Shown here: piece by piece, positions 1-8,846 of the stretch
How positions within the stretch are numbered: position 1 is the stretch's first letter
How the letters are laid out: each line of letters opens with the position of its first letter
Assembly: GCF_001042635.1 (NCBI RefSeq)
Contig: NZ_AP012331.1
Span: forward strand, 310,001 to 374,000
Origin: Bifidobacterium scardovii JCM 12489 = DSM 13734
GTDB lineage: Bacteria > Actinomycetota > Actinomycetes > Actinomycetales > Bifidobacteriaceae
Length of the DNA: 64,000 nucleotides
Reading direction: 5' to 3'
Position numbers and translations under genes: made by a program
The notes under the pieces: generated by a model
Databases searched by the model: none
The model's input: only the letters and a program-made list of their open reading frames with translations
What the model was told of the DNA's origin: nothing

Positions 1-2975
1 AAGCAGTTCGGCAGCGGTTCCTACGAGGCGCTCGGCGTCAATGGCGGCTCCAACGGCAGTGCGGGGGCGGCCTATGCGGTGAAGCCCAAGATCGGCTTGG
101 ATCAGATCGCTCGGCTCAAGCGGGGCCAGCGTCCTACATTCACCAATGAGGACTTGGCGGAGTATACGATCGTCAAGCGCTCTGCGGACGGGAGCTTCAC
201 GCAATCCGGCCCCCTGGATCTTCGCCGGGCGAATGCGCGTGTGTTCAGTGGCAATATTCCCGATAAGAAGAACTACCACATCTCCGCGTACCGAATTCGC
301 GGCGGCGCCGTCAATCCAAAGGACGGCAAGTATTATTTCGCCGCTCTGGTGGTCAAGGCCCAATACATTCCCGCGGGGCGCAGCCCGCAGGTGCTCAACA
401 ACATGGGTGCGTATCTCTATCGACTGGACGAATCCAATGGCTGGAACGTCGATTTCGTCGGCTGGTATACGATCGGTCGGCGTGAAACCCTCCAGGATTC
501 CGGGTCCCGGACCGGCGACATCGCATTCAACGACAATGGCGATCTGTATTTTCTGTATCAGAAAGCCGATATCGGTACGGAGGAGAACAAGCTGGATTTC
601 TTGCCGGCAGCCGAACTGAACCGGGCTGCGGCGCTCAGTGTCGCCGCGGACGCGCCTATCAACGCGCAGATCGACTCGTTCCGGCAAAAGGAGATGGCGG
701 TTGGGGGCGGTTATGCCAACGTTGCCAGGAATAGCGATCAGGCGGTTCGCCCCGGCGGGAAGAGCCTGAACTATAACTCGGCAAGGCCGGGATCTGGCTG
801 GATGGGGCAATTTGGCGCCAATGGCAGGTCCACGATAGTGACCAAGGGTACCTCGGGCTTCCGTCTCGATGGTCTGGCCGATGTCGGCAGCGGCCATCTC
901 TATATCTCTATATCGGCGGCGCATTTAACGGTAACGGCACCAACAGTGCCCACCGCAACGTCGTGGGCGATTTCATGCCAGGCAAGTCGCAATGGTACAC
1001 GGGGAACACCCGCGTGCATGATGTGCAGTCGTCGCCAGAAGAGATCGTCGACCTTGCCGGATGCGGCAAGCCCGACCCCAAGCCGGTCACGCTTGTGCTG
1101 CAGAAGGACTATCCGGACGGTCGCTATTCCCCGAGGGACAACGTCTCGTTGGGAATCCTCGAGAACAGGATGGGCTCCTGGGAGACGTTGAACGCCGTCA
1201 AGACGAATGGTCCGGATGTCGGCTTGCAGGACCGCAAGGCGCAGGCCACCATTACCAAGGGCGTGACCTACCTGGTCACGGAGGGCAATGCCGTCACCCC
1301 GTCCACCGGCAACGTAGGCGATCGGCGGCATTACGCCAAGCCCGAGCTCCGTTGCGTCGGCGCGGATGGAACCACCTCATGCCCGGCTGGCGTCGTCACG
1401 GAACCGCAATGGGTGGATACCGGAGGCGCCACTCGCTGGCAGGCCCGGGTCACGATCCCCGAGAGCGCGAAGAGCGACATCGTGTATCTGACCTTCGTCA
1501 ACCGTCCCACGAGCACGGTCAAAATCGATCTGACCGTGACCAAGAAGCTGGTCACGGTGCGCGGGAACTCCTCGGTGGGTAATGCCGCCGATCCTCGCGC
1601 CAGCGTTCAGTCCGCCTCGCGCTGGGGTGACGAACAGTTCATGCTGCAGGCGGGAAGCGCCGATGATAACGGAACCTTTGCGGACCAGCAGCTGGCTACG
1701 ACGACCACAACCGGCACGGGGTCGACCGTGGGTAATAGTACCGTCACCCGCCAAAACTTGTCTTTCGGGACTCAGGCGTCCGTAGGCGAGCGGCTTATGG
1801 AGAACGGTAACGACGTGACCGTGGATCCAGACAACCAGATTCCGGGTTATGAGCCGTTCTATTACTGCGCTTTGGATCCCGAATCAAACAGCGCGCTGGT
1901 GAGAAGCGCTCCTCCCTTCACCGCCACCATGCGGTCGGGAATCATGACCATGCGGCTTCCCGCTTACGGCAGCTTCCAGCACTCGTATCTGGACAGATTG
2001 CGCCAGCAGAAGCAGAATGTGCAGGTCAACTGCACGATTGCCAACGTTCCTCGCGGTTTGCCCATCACGCTGACCAAGGTGCTGGACGGCGGCCGTGCGC
2101 GGAACGGCGATCAATTTGACCTGACCATTGCGAACCGCGGCAATTCGGTTACCACGCGGACCACAGGCAGCGACGGCACGATCGACAACGGAACCGGTAC
2201 GGTTCGGTTGCCGCTCGCCCGTCAGGGCAGTGTATATCGCGTGGACGAATCGCCGGCCGGCTCCACCACGTCGAAGCAGATCCAGGTCGACGCTCCCCGG
2301 GCGGACGACCCGGACGGCGCCGCGGTGACCGGCACCAAGACGGTGCTCCCCGATTACCGGTCGGTCACCGAGTGCGTGGTGCGTATGGCGGGCGGGAGAT
2401 CCGAAACTCTGGAGGTGAAGGACTACGCATTCGACGAGAACGGCGGCATCGCGATCCATCAGGGTGTGCGGCTGCCCGCCGACAAGACCGGCACGGTGGC
2501 GTGCACCATCACCAACCGGCCGAACATGGTTGAGTGGTCCAAGGTGGACGCCGCCAACAATACCAAGTTGTTGGGCGGATCCGTGTGGGCCCTCGCCGGC
2601 GACCATGTTCCCGGCGGCAGCCTCGAGGTGCGCGACTGCACTGGTGGCGACTGTTCGGGCCTTGCCGACCAGGATCCGGCGCCGGGCCGGTTCCGCGTGG
2701 TCGGGCTGGAGGACGGCGGTTACACGCTGACCGAGACCGAGGCGCCGCAGTACTACCAGAAACTGACTGCACCGCTGCAGTTCACCGTTACGAACGGCGA
2801 ATCGAGCAGAGGCCGCGACTGGAGCATCGGCAACGACCCGATACCGTTGCGGTTCCAATTGAATTTTCCGCTGACCGGCGGGCAGGGGTCAACCCTGTTC
2901 CTGGTCTTGGGCGGGGGAATGATTTCAACGGCTTTGATCATGGGCCACTGGTTCAGGAAAAGGAGGCGGCGCTAA
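1..2975 (+). pseudogene. Pilus-associated surface adhesin, 5' truncated by the window edge and frameshifted (possibly phase-off)
   Basis: The reading frame is open from base 1 and begins upstream of the window. Frame 1 codes until about base 905; the homologous reading then continues in frame 3 to the stop at 2973-2975. The break lies exactly at a tandem duplication of ctctatat (898-913). Removing one copy gives an uninterrupted protein of about 990 residues in the window. The C-terminal part holds Cna-B/SpaA-like folds, with ITLTKVLDGG near base 2065 and YTLTETEAPQYY near 2725. It ends in a sorting signal FPLTGG, a hydrophobic stretch and an RKRRRR tail. A pilin and a class C sortase follow, so this is probably the tip or minor pilin of that locus. 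It could be a permanent pseudogene or a reversible OFF state. Confidence 0.8.
898..913. repeat. 8-bp perfect tandem duplication (ctctatat x2) inside the adhesin gene
   Basis: Two exact copies, 898-905 and 906-913. One copy restores the frame as Leu-Tyr-Ile-Gly-Gly-Ala-Phe-Asn across the junction; two copies shift it. Eight is not a multiple of three, so gain or loss of a unit switches the reading frame. Confidence 0.9.
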
Positions 2976-3058
2976 CTGTTTCCATGAGCGAACGGCTTGC
3001 GGCGGAACAAGAGCCGACAAGCGATATACGACCATTCAACAATAGAGAAAGCAAGAAT

Positions 3059-4633
3059 ATGAAGCACAATGTTATGAAGCGCGTCATGGCGCTGGCCGCC
3101 GTGGTGGCGGTCTCGGCGCTGGGCTTTGCCAGCACCGCGCATGCCGCTCCCGGCGGCGGTTCCACCGCTATCGATGCGAGCGAGCTGGGCAACATCACTC
3201 CCGGCACGACCGGCAGCATCACCATCCACAAGTACGAGGAGATCGGCAACACGACCAAGCTCTCGGTCAACGGCACGAGCACGATCCCCCAGGGCATGAA
3301 GCCGCTGGCCGGCGTGACCTTCAGCATCTACCCGATTGAGGGCATCGATGTCGCCACCGTCGATGGATTTAACAAGGCTACCGAGCTGTCGAAGATCGCG
3401 AAGAACTTCCAGGCAGGCGCCCCCAAGATCGGTAACGCGAGGATCGGCGAGTACAACCTGGGTACCGCGCACGATACCAATGCGACCGATGATCAGGGCA
3501 TGACCAAGGACTCCGGTGTGTCACTCGGCGCGTATCTCGTGGTCGAGAAGGGCGCTCCGGCGAAGGTGACCGGCAAGGCCGTGCCGTTCGTCGTGACCGT
3601 TCCGGTGCGCGACACCGAGGCGAAAAAGTGGCAGTACGACGTGCACGTCTACCCGAAGAACGAGGTCAGCGAGTCCAGCAAGAAGACCGACTCCTCCCAG
3701 ACCGTGCAGGTCGGCGACGACATCAAGTGGGACATCTACACCAAGATCCCCAGCGTCGCTGCGGGCAAGAAGCTGACCAAGATCCAGATCGTGGATGCGC
3801 TGCCGGACGCCGTGCGGTTCAAGTCGCTGACGGCCGGCGTCGTCGATGCGAACACCAAGAAGACCGATGACGTCCAGCTGATCGTGGACACCGACTACAA
3901 GCTGTACGCGCCTGCGGCCGATACCAACGGCAGCAACGCCAGCATCGTGCTCACCGAGGCCGGCCTGACGAAGGTTAAGGATATGGGTGGACATTTCGTG
4001 CATGTCAATATCGTGGCGACACTGAAGAGCGCCGGCGACGGCACCATCATCAACAAGGCGTACCCGACTGTGGAGACCGATGTGGACGGCACCACGCCGC
4101 CGACCCCGCCGACCCCGGACAACCCGCCGACGCCTCCGACGAATACGCCTGAGATCCCCTCCAACCCGACCTACGTCGGCAAGCTGAAGATCACCAAGGT
4201 CGACGCCGACAACACCACCAAGACCCTGAAGGGCGCCAAGTTCCAGATCTTCCCGGTCAAGGGCGATGGCAGCAACGCCGACCCCGTGATGAATGGCACC
4301 GACAACTACTTCACGACCAACGATGACGGCGTCATCGAGGTTGAGCTCTCGCTGCACGAGCAGAACACCGGCAAGTTCAAGATCGTGGAGATCGAGGCTC
4401 CCGCCGGCTTCGTGACGCCCGACGAAGCGCACAGGACTACCGAGGTCACGCTGAGTGCAGGCGACGTGGCCACCAACTACAAGACGATCGAGAACACACC
4501 GAACAAGGGCGTGGTCCCGAACCTGCCTCTGACCGGTGCGAGCGGCCGCATCCTGATGCTGCTGGCCGGTGGCGCACTCGTGATGGGCGCCGGCATCGCC
4601 GCGTTCAAGCACCGCGCCCGCGGCAAGCAGTGA
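3059..4633 (+). CDS. Major pilin, LPXTG-anchored (SpaA-type isopeptide fold)
   Basis: Shaft subunit of a sortase-assembled pilus, 524 aa. The start at 3059 gives MKHNVMKRVMALAAVVAVSA, a Sec signal peptide ending near AHAAP; ATG 3074 is an alternative. The segment TIHKYEEI follows maturation and is typical of isopeptide-stabilised pilins. The pilin motif is seen as DVHVYPKNEV; its Lys would be the nucleophile for polymerisation. A Pro/Thr linker (TPPTPPTPDNPPTPPTN) precedes a Cna-B-like domain with the E-box-like KIVEIEAPAGF. The protein ends in LPLTGASG, a membrane segment and basic residues. The sortase gene follows after about 225 bp. The family assignment is firm; the host receptor is unknown. 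Confidence 0.9.
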   Translation: MKHNVMKRVMALAAVVAVSALGFASTAHAAPGGGSTAIDASELGNITPGTTGSITIHKYEEIGNTTKLSVNGTSTIPQGMKPLAGVTFSIYPIEGIDVATVDGFNKATELSKIAKNFQAGAPKIGNARIGEYNLGTAHDTNATDDQGMTKDSGVSLGAYLVVEKGAPAKVTGKAVPFVVTVPVRDTEAKKWQYDVHVYPKNEVSESSKKTDSSQTVQVGDDIKWDIYTKIPSVAAGKKLTKIQIVDALPDAVRFKSLTAGVVDANTKKTDDVQLIVDTDYKLYAPAADTNGSNASIVLTEAGLTKVKDMGGHFVHVNIVATLKSAGDGTIINKAYPTVETDVDGTTPPTPPTPDNPPTPPTNTPEIPSNPTYVGKLKITKVDADNTTKTLKGAKFQIFPVKGDGSNADPVMNGTDNYFTTNDDGVIEVELSLHEQNTGKFKIVEIEAPAGFVTPDEAHRTTEVTLSAGDVATNYKTIENTPNKGVVPNLPLTGASGRILMLLAGGALVMGAGIAAFKHRARGKQ

Positions 4634-4747
4634 TATCGTCCGGTTCGGTCTGGGGCTGCGGAGGCTGACGGGCATGCCTGACAGGCGCCGGATGGCGCCG
4701 GGCATGCCGGCCGGCATCCGTCTCCCGGATCGGCCGGCGTAGGTACC

Positions 4748-4794
4748 GATGCGGCGCACGGCGACCATATCGATGGTCACGCCGTGCGCCGCAT
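4748..4794 (+). promoter_or_regulatory. Strong intercistronic hairpin between pilin and sortase genes
   Basis: A 16-bp GC stem (4748-4763 with 4779-4794) is extended by five more pairs past a two-base bulge, around an ATCG apex. A U-poor stretch tcttgttgtc follows. I infer a partial terminator or mRNA-stability element that keeps sortase below pilin; no start or other signal is visible here. Confidence 0.6.
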
Positions 4795-4859
4795 CTCTTG
4801 TTGTCTCCGGGCCGGCCGTTGCCGGCACCGTTGCCCCATCACGGTGAGGAGTGTGAGGA

Positions 4860-5936
4860 ATGGCTGTGATCGCCCATCATGTAACGGAACGCTATGACGT
4901 CCTGCGGGCGTGGACCTTTTCCAAGGTCGCCGCGCTGATCGGCGTGGTCGCCATCGTCGGCGTTGTCATCTTTCTGTATCCGGACATCTCCAACTGGACC
5001 AACCAGTACTATCAGGTGCAGATCCTCAGGAACCTGCAGGAGCAGGAGCGGCATGCCACCCCGCCGGCCATCGAGCAGATCGACAATGCGCTGCGCTACA
5101 ACCAGGCGCTGCAGTCCGGCGCGATCGTGGGCGCCAACGAGCGCCTGCCCATCGCGGACGGCCATGCGAACGGCATGACGGACGGCGGCCTCCTGCCGTA
5201 CGATCAGCAGCTCAACATCGACGGGACCGGCATCATGGGCCGCATACGCATCCCGAAAATCGATGTGGATCTGCCCATATACCACGGCACCTCCGAAGAG
5301 ACGTTGCTGAAAGGCGTGGGGCATCTGGAAGGCACGTCGCTGCCGGTCGGCGGCGAATCGACCCATTCGGTGCTCACCGGGCACCGGGGGCTGGCCAGCG
5401 CGAAGATTTTCACCGATCTGGACCGGATCGTATCGGGGGACAGCTTTGTGGTGGAGATACTCGGGCAGGCGTTCACCTACCGGGTGTTCGACGTGCGCGT
5501 GGTCGAACCCAGCGAGACCCAGTACCTTAAAACGCAGCCGGGCAAGGACCTGATGACGTTGGTGACGTGCACGCCGATCGGCATCAACTCGCACCGCATC
5601 CTCGTCACCGGGGAGCGCGTGGTGCCCACGCCGCAGCGGGACAAGGACGATGTGGGCAAGAACATCGCCGTGCCGTTCCCCATGTGGGCGGTGTGGCTCG
5701 GGCTCGCCCTTGTGCTGGTCGGGCTCTACCAGTGGCGCATGGGCTTCGTCACGGTTCCGGCCGGGCGGGATGGCGAGTCGCGGGACGGTGGACCCCGAGA
5801 GGGCGGAGTCCGGGATGAAGGGTCCCGGGAAGGCGGGTCGCAGGGTGCCGGGCCGCGGAAAGCCGGGCCTCGGAAAGCCGGGCCGCGGAAAGCCGGGCCT
5901 CGGAAGGCTGGGAAAGGCCGCGGGCGCCATGCCTGA
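4860..5936 (+). CDS. Class C (pilin-polymerising) sortase
   Basis: Membrane transpeptidase that cleaves LPXTG pilins and joins them through the pilin-motif lysine; 358 aa. An N-terminal membrane segment (VAALIGVVAIVGVVIFLYP) is followed by the sortase barrel, with LPIYHGTSEETLLKGVGHL, the catalytic His in STHSVLTGHRG, the TLVTC catalytic Cys, and Arg in NSHRILVTGER. A second membrane segment (MWAVWLGLALVLVGLY) precedes a basic tail. RBS gaggag lies just upstream. The C-terminal tail is an unusual low-complexity tract rich in Gly/Arg/Lys, including four GPRKA repeats. It directly follows the major pilin and so probably serves this locus. No canonical DP lid motif is obvious. Confidence 0.9.
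   Translation: MAVIAHHVTERYDVLRAWTFSKVAALIGVVAIVGVVIFLYPDISNWTNQYYQVQILRNLQEQERHATPPAIEQIDNALRYNQALQSGAIVGANERLPIADGHANGMTDGGLLPYDQQLNIDGTGIMGRIRIPKIDVDLPIYHGTSEETLLKGVGHLEGTSLPVGGESTHSVLTGHRGLASAKIFTDLDRIVSGDSFVVEILGQAFTYRVFDVRVVEPSETQYLKTQPGKDLMTLVTCTPIGINSHRILVTGERVVPTPQRDKDDVGKNIAVPFPMWAVWLGLALVLVGLYQWRMGFVTVPAGRDGESRDGGPREGGVRDEGSREGGSQGAGPRKAGPRKAGPRKAGPRKAGKGRGRHA
5850..5909 (+). repeat. 15-bp in-frame tandem repeat (x4) encoding GPRKA in the sortase tail
   Basis: Four units of gggccgcggaaagcc (alternating g/t at one site; last unit diverged). The unit is 15 bp, so copy-number change alters tail length without a frameshift. Confidence 0.85.
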
Positions 5937-6021
5937 TGACGGCGCGGCAAAATACATATCTTGCTGTAAGCTTAATCGTTGGACTTTTTCGAGAGAAGCC
6001 AAGAAAGCAAAAGGAACACCA

Positions 6022-6756
6022 GTGGAATATTCCCTCTTTACCAAGTTGGCCGCCGAGTTCTTCGGCACCGCCATCCTGATGATCTTCGGCAATGGCTCCG
6101 TGGCCAACGTCGAACTCAAGAACACCAAAGGCCACCATGCCGGCTGGCTGAACATCGCCATGGGCTACGGCTTCGGCGTCATGTTCCCGGTACTCATGTT
6201 CGGCGGCATTTCCGGCGCGCACATCAACCCGGCCATGACCCTGGCCCAGGCCGTCAACGGCATGTTCCCGTGGGGCGAGGTGCTCCCGTACATCATCGCG
6301 CAGCTGCTCGGCGCGCTGCTCGGCCAGTTCATCGTCTATATCACCTACTATCCGCACTACAAGGAGACCGAGGACGCCGAGGCGATCCTGGGCACCTTCT
6401 GCACCACCGACGCGGATAACGAGAAGGTCAACTACTTCCTCAACGAGATGTTCGGCACGCTCGTGCTCGTGTTCGGCGCGCTGTGCTGCCTGATGGACCC
6501 GTGGGGCGAGAAGGACCCGGCCGCCGCGGCCATCGTGGTCGGCTTCATCGTGTGGGGCCTCGTGACTTCCATGGGCGGCCCGACCGGCCCCGGCCTGAAC
6601 CCGGCCCGCGACCTGATGCCGCGCCTGCTGCACGCCATCCTGCCGATCCCGTCCAAGGGCAGCTCCCGCTGGAACGAGGCGTGGATCCCGGTCGTCGCCC
6701 CGATCGTCGGCGCGATCATCGGCGCCTGGCTGTTCCAGTTCTTCTTCGCCGTCTGA
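6022..6756 (+). CDS. MIP-family aquaporin / glycerol facilitator
   Basis: Six-helix membrane channel, 244 aa, normal length for the family. Both half-helix NPA boxes are intact: INPAMT (Asn69) and LNPARD (Asn193). Asp directly after the second NPAR is typical of glycerol-conducting GlpF-type members rather than strict water channels. The GTG start at 6022 is preceded by aaaaggaac; the open frame runs further upstream but only into the sortase tail region. It stands alone between the pilus locus and the arabinan locus, so substrate cannot be read from neighbours. Glycerol or other small polyols are the likely cargo. Confidence 0.9.
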   Translation: MEYSLFTKLAAEFFGTAILMIFGNGSVANVELKNTKGHHAGWLNIAMGYGFGVMFPVLMFGGISGAHINPAMTLAQAVNGMFPWGEVLPYIIAQLLGALLGQFIVYITYYPHYKETEDAEAILGTFCTTDADNEKVNYFLNEMFGTLVLVFGALCCLMDPWGEKDPAAAAIVVGFIVWGLVTSMGGPTGPGLNPARDLMPRLLHAILPIPSKGSSRWNEAWIPVVAPIVGAIIGAWLFQFFFAV

Positions 6757-6772
6757 TAGGTGCCACGGTCAC

Positions 6773-6859
6773 AAGGCTGTCCTTAATTGCAGGATGAGCT
6801 GGCCGCGAAGCGGTCTGTCTCTACACTTGGCTCCCCTCAGCGAGGGGAACCAAGTGTAG
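6773..6859. repeat. Two-hairpin dispersed element, degenerate copy
   Basis: Carries the ggccgcgaagcgg hairpin and the ctcccctc/gaggggaa hairpin of the family repeated across the window. The outer flanks extend into an 18-bp stem (6821-6838 with 6842-6859, one G-T mismatch, loop agc). Its left part, aaggctgtccttaattgcag, is a remnant of the extra module seen complete near 59.4 and 63.8 kb. It may also end transcription of the aquaporin gene. Confidence 0.7.
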
Positions 6860-6883
6860 CGCCGCTTTTTGCGGCTTATTGTG

Positions 6884-6927
6884 TGCGTGAGGCTCCGGTC
6901 CCCGTTACGGGACCGGAGCCTCACGCA
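6884..6927. other. Perfect 19-bp inverted repeat (cruciform or terminator-like)
   Basis: Arms 6884-6902 and 6909-6927 (tgcgtgaggctccggtccc and its complement), loop cgttac. It lies between the convergent aquaporin and GH43 genes. There is no clear T run on either side, so its role in termination is an inference. Bases 6928-6996 hold nothing else I can support. Confidence 0.7.
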
Positions 6928-6996
6928 TATCTTGGCCTATTGTGGCCTCGCGCATGCCTTGACCCGGCCTGAATCACCTCCTGATGCGATGCAGAT

Positions 6997-7115
6997 GCGA
7001 GTTGTCGGTGCGTGCGGTTGGAGACCGAGGCCTCTGGAGGCCGATTTTCGCGTTTTTGAACGATATAATCTGCCCGAAATAGGTCGGTCTCGAAACCCGC
7101 GCACCGACAACTCGC
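6997..7115. repeat. GTTGTCGGTGCG-ended inverted-repeat element, copy 1
   Basis: 16-bp perfect terminal inverted repeats (gcgagttgtcggtgcg at 6997-7012, complement at 7100-7115) flank an ~87-bp core. The core contains an A/T-rich stretch and tgcccgaaat. The same ends recur at 20546-20654 and 44264-44370 with different cores. It carries no open reading frame of note. Confidence 0.85.
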
Positions 7116-7152
7116 ACCTACCATGCATCGAGGCACCGCTCAGATGCCGAAA

Positions 7153-8718
7153 TCACCCTATTCGCGCGCCCCAGATCGAGCGGTTCCCGCCGATGGCGGA
7201 GAAGGTGGCCGTTCTGGCCCCATCCGCCTCGCGCGGCAGCGTGGCGAACACGCCGGTGTACGTCACGCCGTCGAGCGTGATGGCCATATCGCCGTCGCAG
7301 CAGCTGACGCCCGCGAGATTGGTTCCGAGTATCCTCCACGCCCCGCGCGTGGCCGGGCCGTCGGTGGTGCGCGGCAGATTCGCCTCGGGGGTGTCGAAGA
7401 AGCTGACGGCGCTGCCGCTGGTAACGCGCCCGTCGGCCTCCAGCGTGATCGTCTCCGGCCGGTTGACGCCGTAGTAGGAGCCATCCTCGTTGCGCGTGCC
7501 GTTGAAGAAGGTGTGCGGGTCGTGGCGCACCACCTCATACTGCCCGAGGATGGATTCGGCGTTGGCCGGGGTGCGGGCGTCCCCGCCCTGATAGGCGAAG
7601 GGCGCCGCGGTCAGCCATCCGTCGGCGGTGGGCAGCAGTTCGCGCACATGAGCCTCGTACTCGCCGTCGTCCCGGCCGATGAAGCGCGTGTGGTAGACGA
7701 GGAACAGCCGTCCGTCGCTGGAACGCCGCAGCACGGAGTTGTGCCCCTGAGACACTTCCACCTCGGCCTCGTAGGCAGGACCGCCGCCCCACATCACCGA
7801 CGACGTGAGCCGGATGCCGGTGTCCTTTTCGTGGTTGTCGGGGATCTCGCCGTTGGAGATCGCCGGATTGCCGTTCTGGTCCACATACGGCCCGACCAGG
7901 TTCTTCGAGCGGAACAGCCGGATTTGGTAGCCGCCGGTGCGCCCCAGCCACCCATAGGCCATGAACAGGTACCACCAGCCGTTGTGGCGCACGAAGTACG
8001 ATCCCTCGCCCGAGTTCCAGTAGCCGCCGGCCACCTTCACGCCGTAGTACGGGTCGGCGGCATCGGGCACGAGCGGGTAGCGGACCGTGTAGTCGCGCAG
8101 GCCGGTCTTCGGGTCGAGCTTGAACATCCACACGCCGCCGAACCACGAGCCGAAACTCATCCACATATCGCCGTGCTCGCACAGGATCGGCGCCGCGTCG
8201 ATGGCGTTGATCCGCGTGTTCTTCAGCGACTGGTACCGCTTCAGCCCCTCGGCGTCCGCCGCGGCGTCCAGCACGCGCGGCACGTCGGTGCGGTCCACGT
8301 TGCCGGGCGTGAACCCGGAGTAGACCACCGGCCCGACGTAGGTCCAATCCCCGTCGAGCCGTTCGGCGGTGAGCAGCACGATCACCGAGCGGAATTCGTG
8401 GCCGTTGACCGACAGGTACATGCACCAGCGGCGCATTGTGTCGTTCCAGATCACATCCGGCGCCCAGGTGTTGCCTTCCAGATCCGGGTTTTCGGGCTGG
8501 CGCGGCCACGCCTGCCAGACGTCGCCGAGCAGCGAGGCCGGGTCGCGGCTCAGGTTGTTCTCGAAGCGTTCCCAGTGGACCAGGTCGGTGCTGCGCGCGC
8601 AGCGGCGGTGCGTGCCGAAGATGTAGTACACGCCGTGGTCCTCGACGATGGCCGGGTCGTGGATCGCCACATGGCCGTTATCGAGCGGGCGCTCGCCGGA
8701 TTGTTCGTGTTCGCTCAT
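7153..8718 (-). CDS. GH43 family glycosidase (arabinanase-like), cytoplasmic
   Basis: Predicted arabinan-cleaving GH43 enzyme, 521 aa. The start at 8718 (MSEHEQSGE) has aaggaac upstream; the longer open frame upstream is low-complexity Pro/His and was rejected. The five-blade propeller carries the catalytic signatures HDPAIVEDHGVYYIFGT (base Asp), NTWAPDV (Asp), SGEGSYFV (acid Glu) and QGHNSVL (calcium-site His). The last ~150 residues form a small beta domain of the GH43 C-terminal type. It lacks a signal peptide, unlike its close paralogue at 8846-10429, so it should act on imported oligosaccharides. Endo- versus exo-action cannot be decided from sequence. Confidence 0.85.
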   Translation of the reverse strand: MSEHEQSGERPLDNGHVAIHDPAIVEDHGVYYIFGTHRRCARSTDLVHWERFENNLSRDPASLLGDVWQAWPRQPENPDLEGNTWAPDVIWNDTMRRWCMYLSVNGHEFRSVIVLLTAERLDGDWTYVGPVVYSGFTPGNVDRTDVPRVLDAAADAEGLKRYQSLKNTRINAIDAAPILCEHGDMWMSFGSWFGGVWMFKLDPKTGLRDYTVRYPLVPDAADPYYGVKVAGGYWNSGEGSYFVRHNGWWYLFMAYGWLGRTGGYQIRLFRSKNLVGPYVDQNGNPAISNGEIPDNHEKDTGIRLTSSVMWGGGPAYEAEVEVSQGHNSVLRRSSDGRLFLVYHTRFIGRDDGEYEAHVRELLPTADGWLTAAPFAYQGGDARTPANAESILGQYEVVRHDPHTFFNGTRNEDGSYYGVNRPETITLEADGRVTSGSAVSFFDTPEANLPRTTDGPATRGAWRILGTNLAGVSCCDGDMAITLDGVTYTGVFATLPREADGARTATFSAIGGNRSIWGARIG

Positions 8719-8792
8719 GGATGTTCCTTGTTTGTGCGGATGCGGGTATGGAGGATGCGGATGCGGCGGATGCGGATACGACGGCGGGTATG

Positions 8793-8846
8793 GGCCCGTA
8801 GGGTGCGTGGCGCGCGGATGCCCGCGCGCCACGCACCCTACGGGCC
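8793..8846 (-). terminator. 25-bp perfect stem-loop between the GH43 paralogues
   Basis: Arms 8793-8817 and 8822-8846 are exact complements with a 4-base loop (atgc). The right arm touches the stop codon of the upstream lipoprotein gene. No U run follows on the minus strand, so it may stabilise the message rather than terminate it. Confidence 0.6.
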
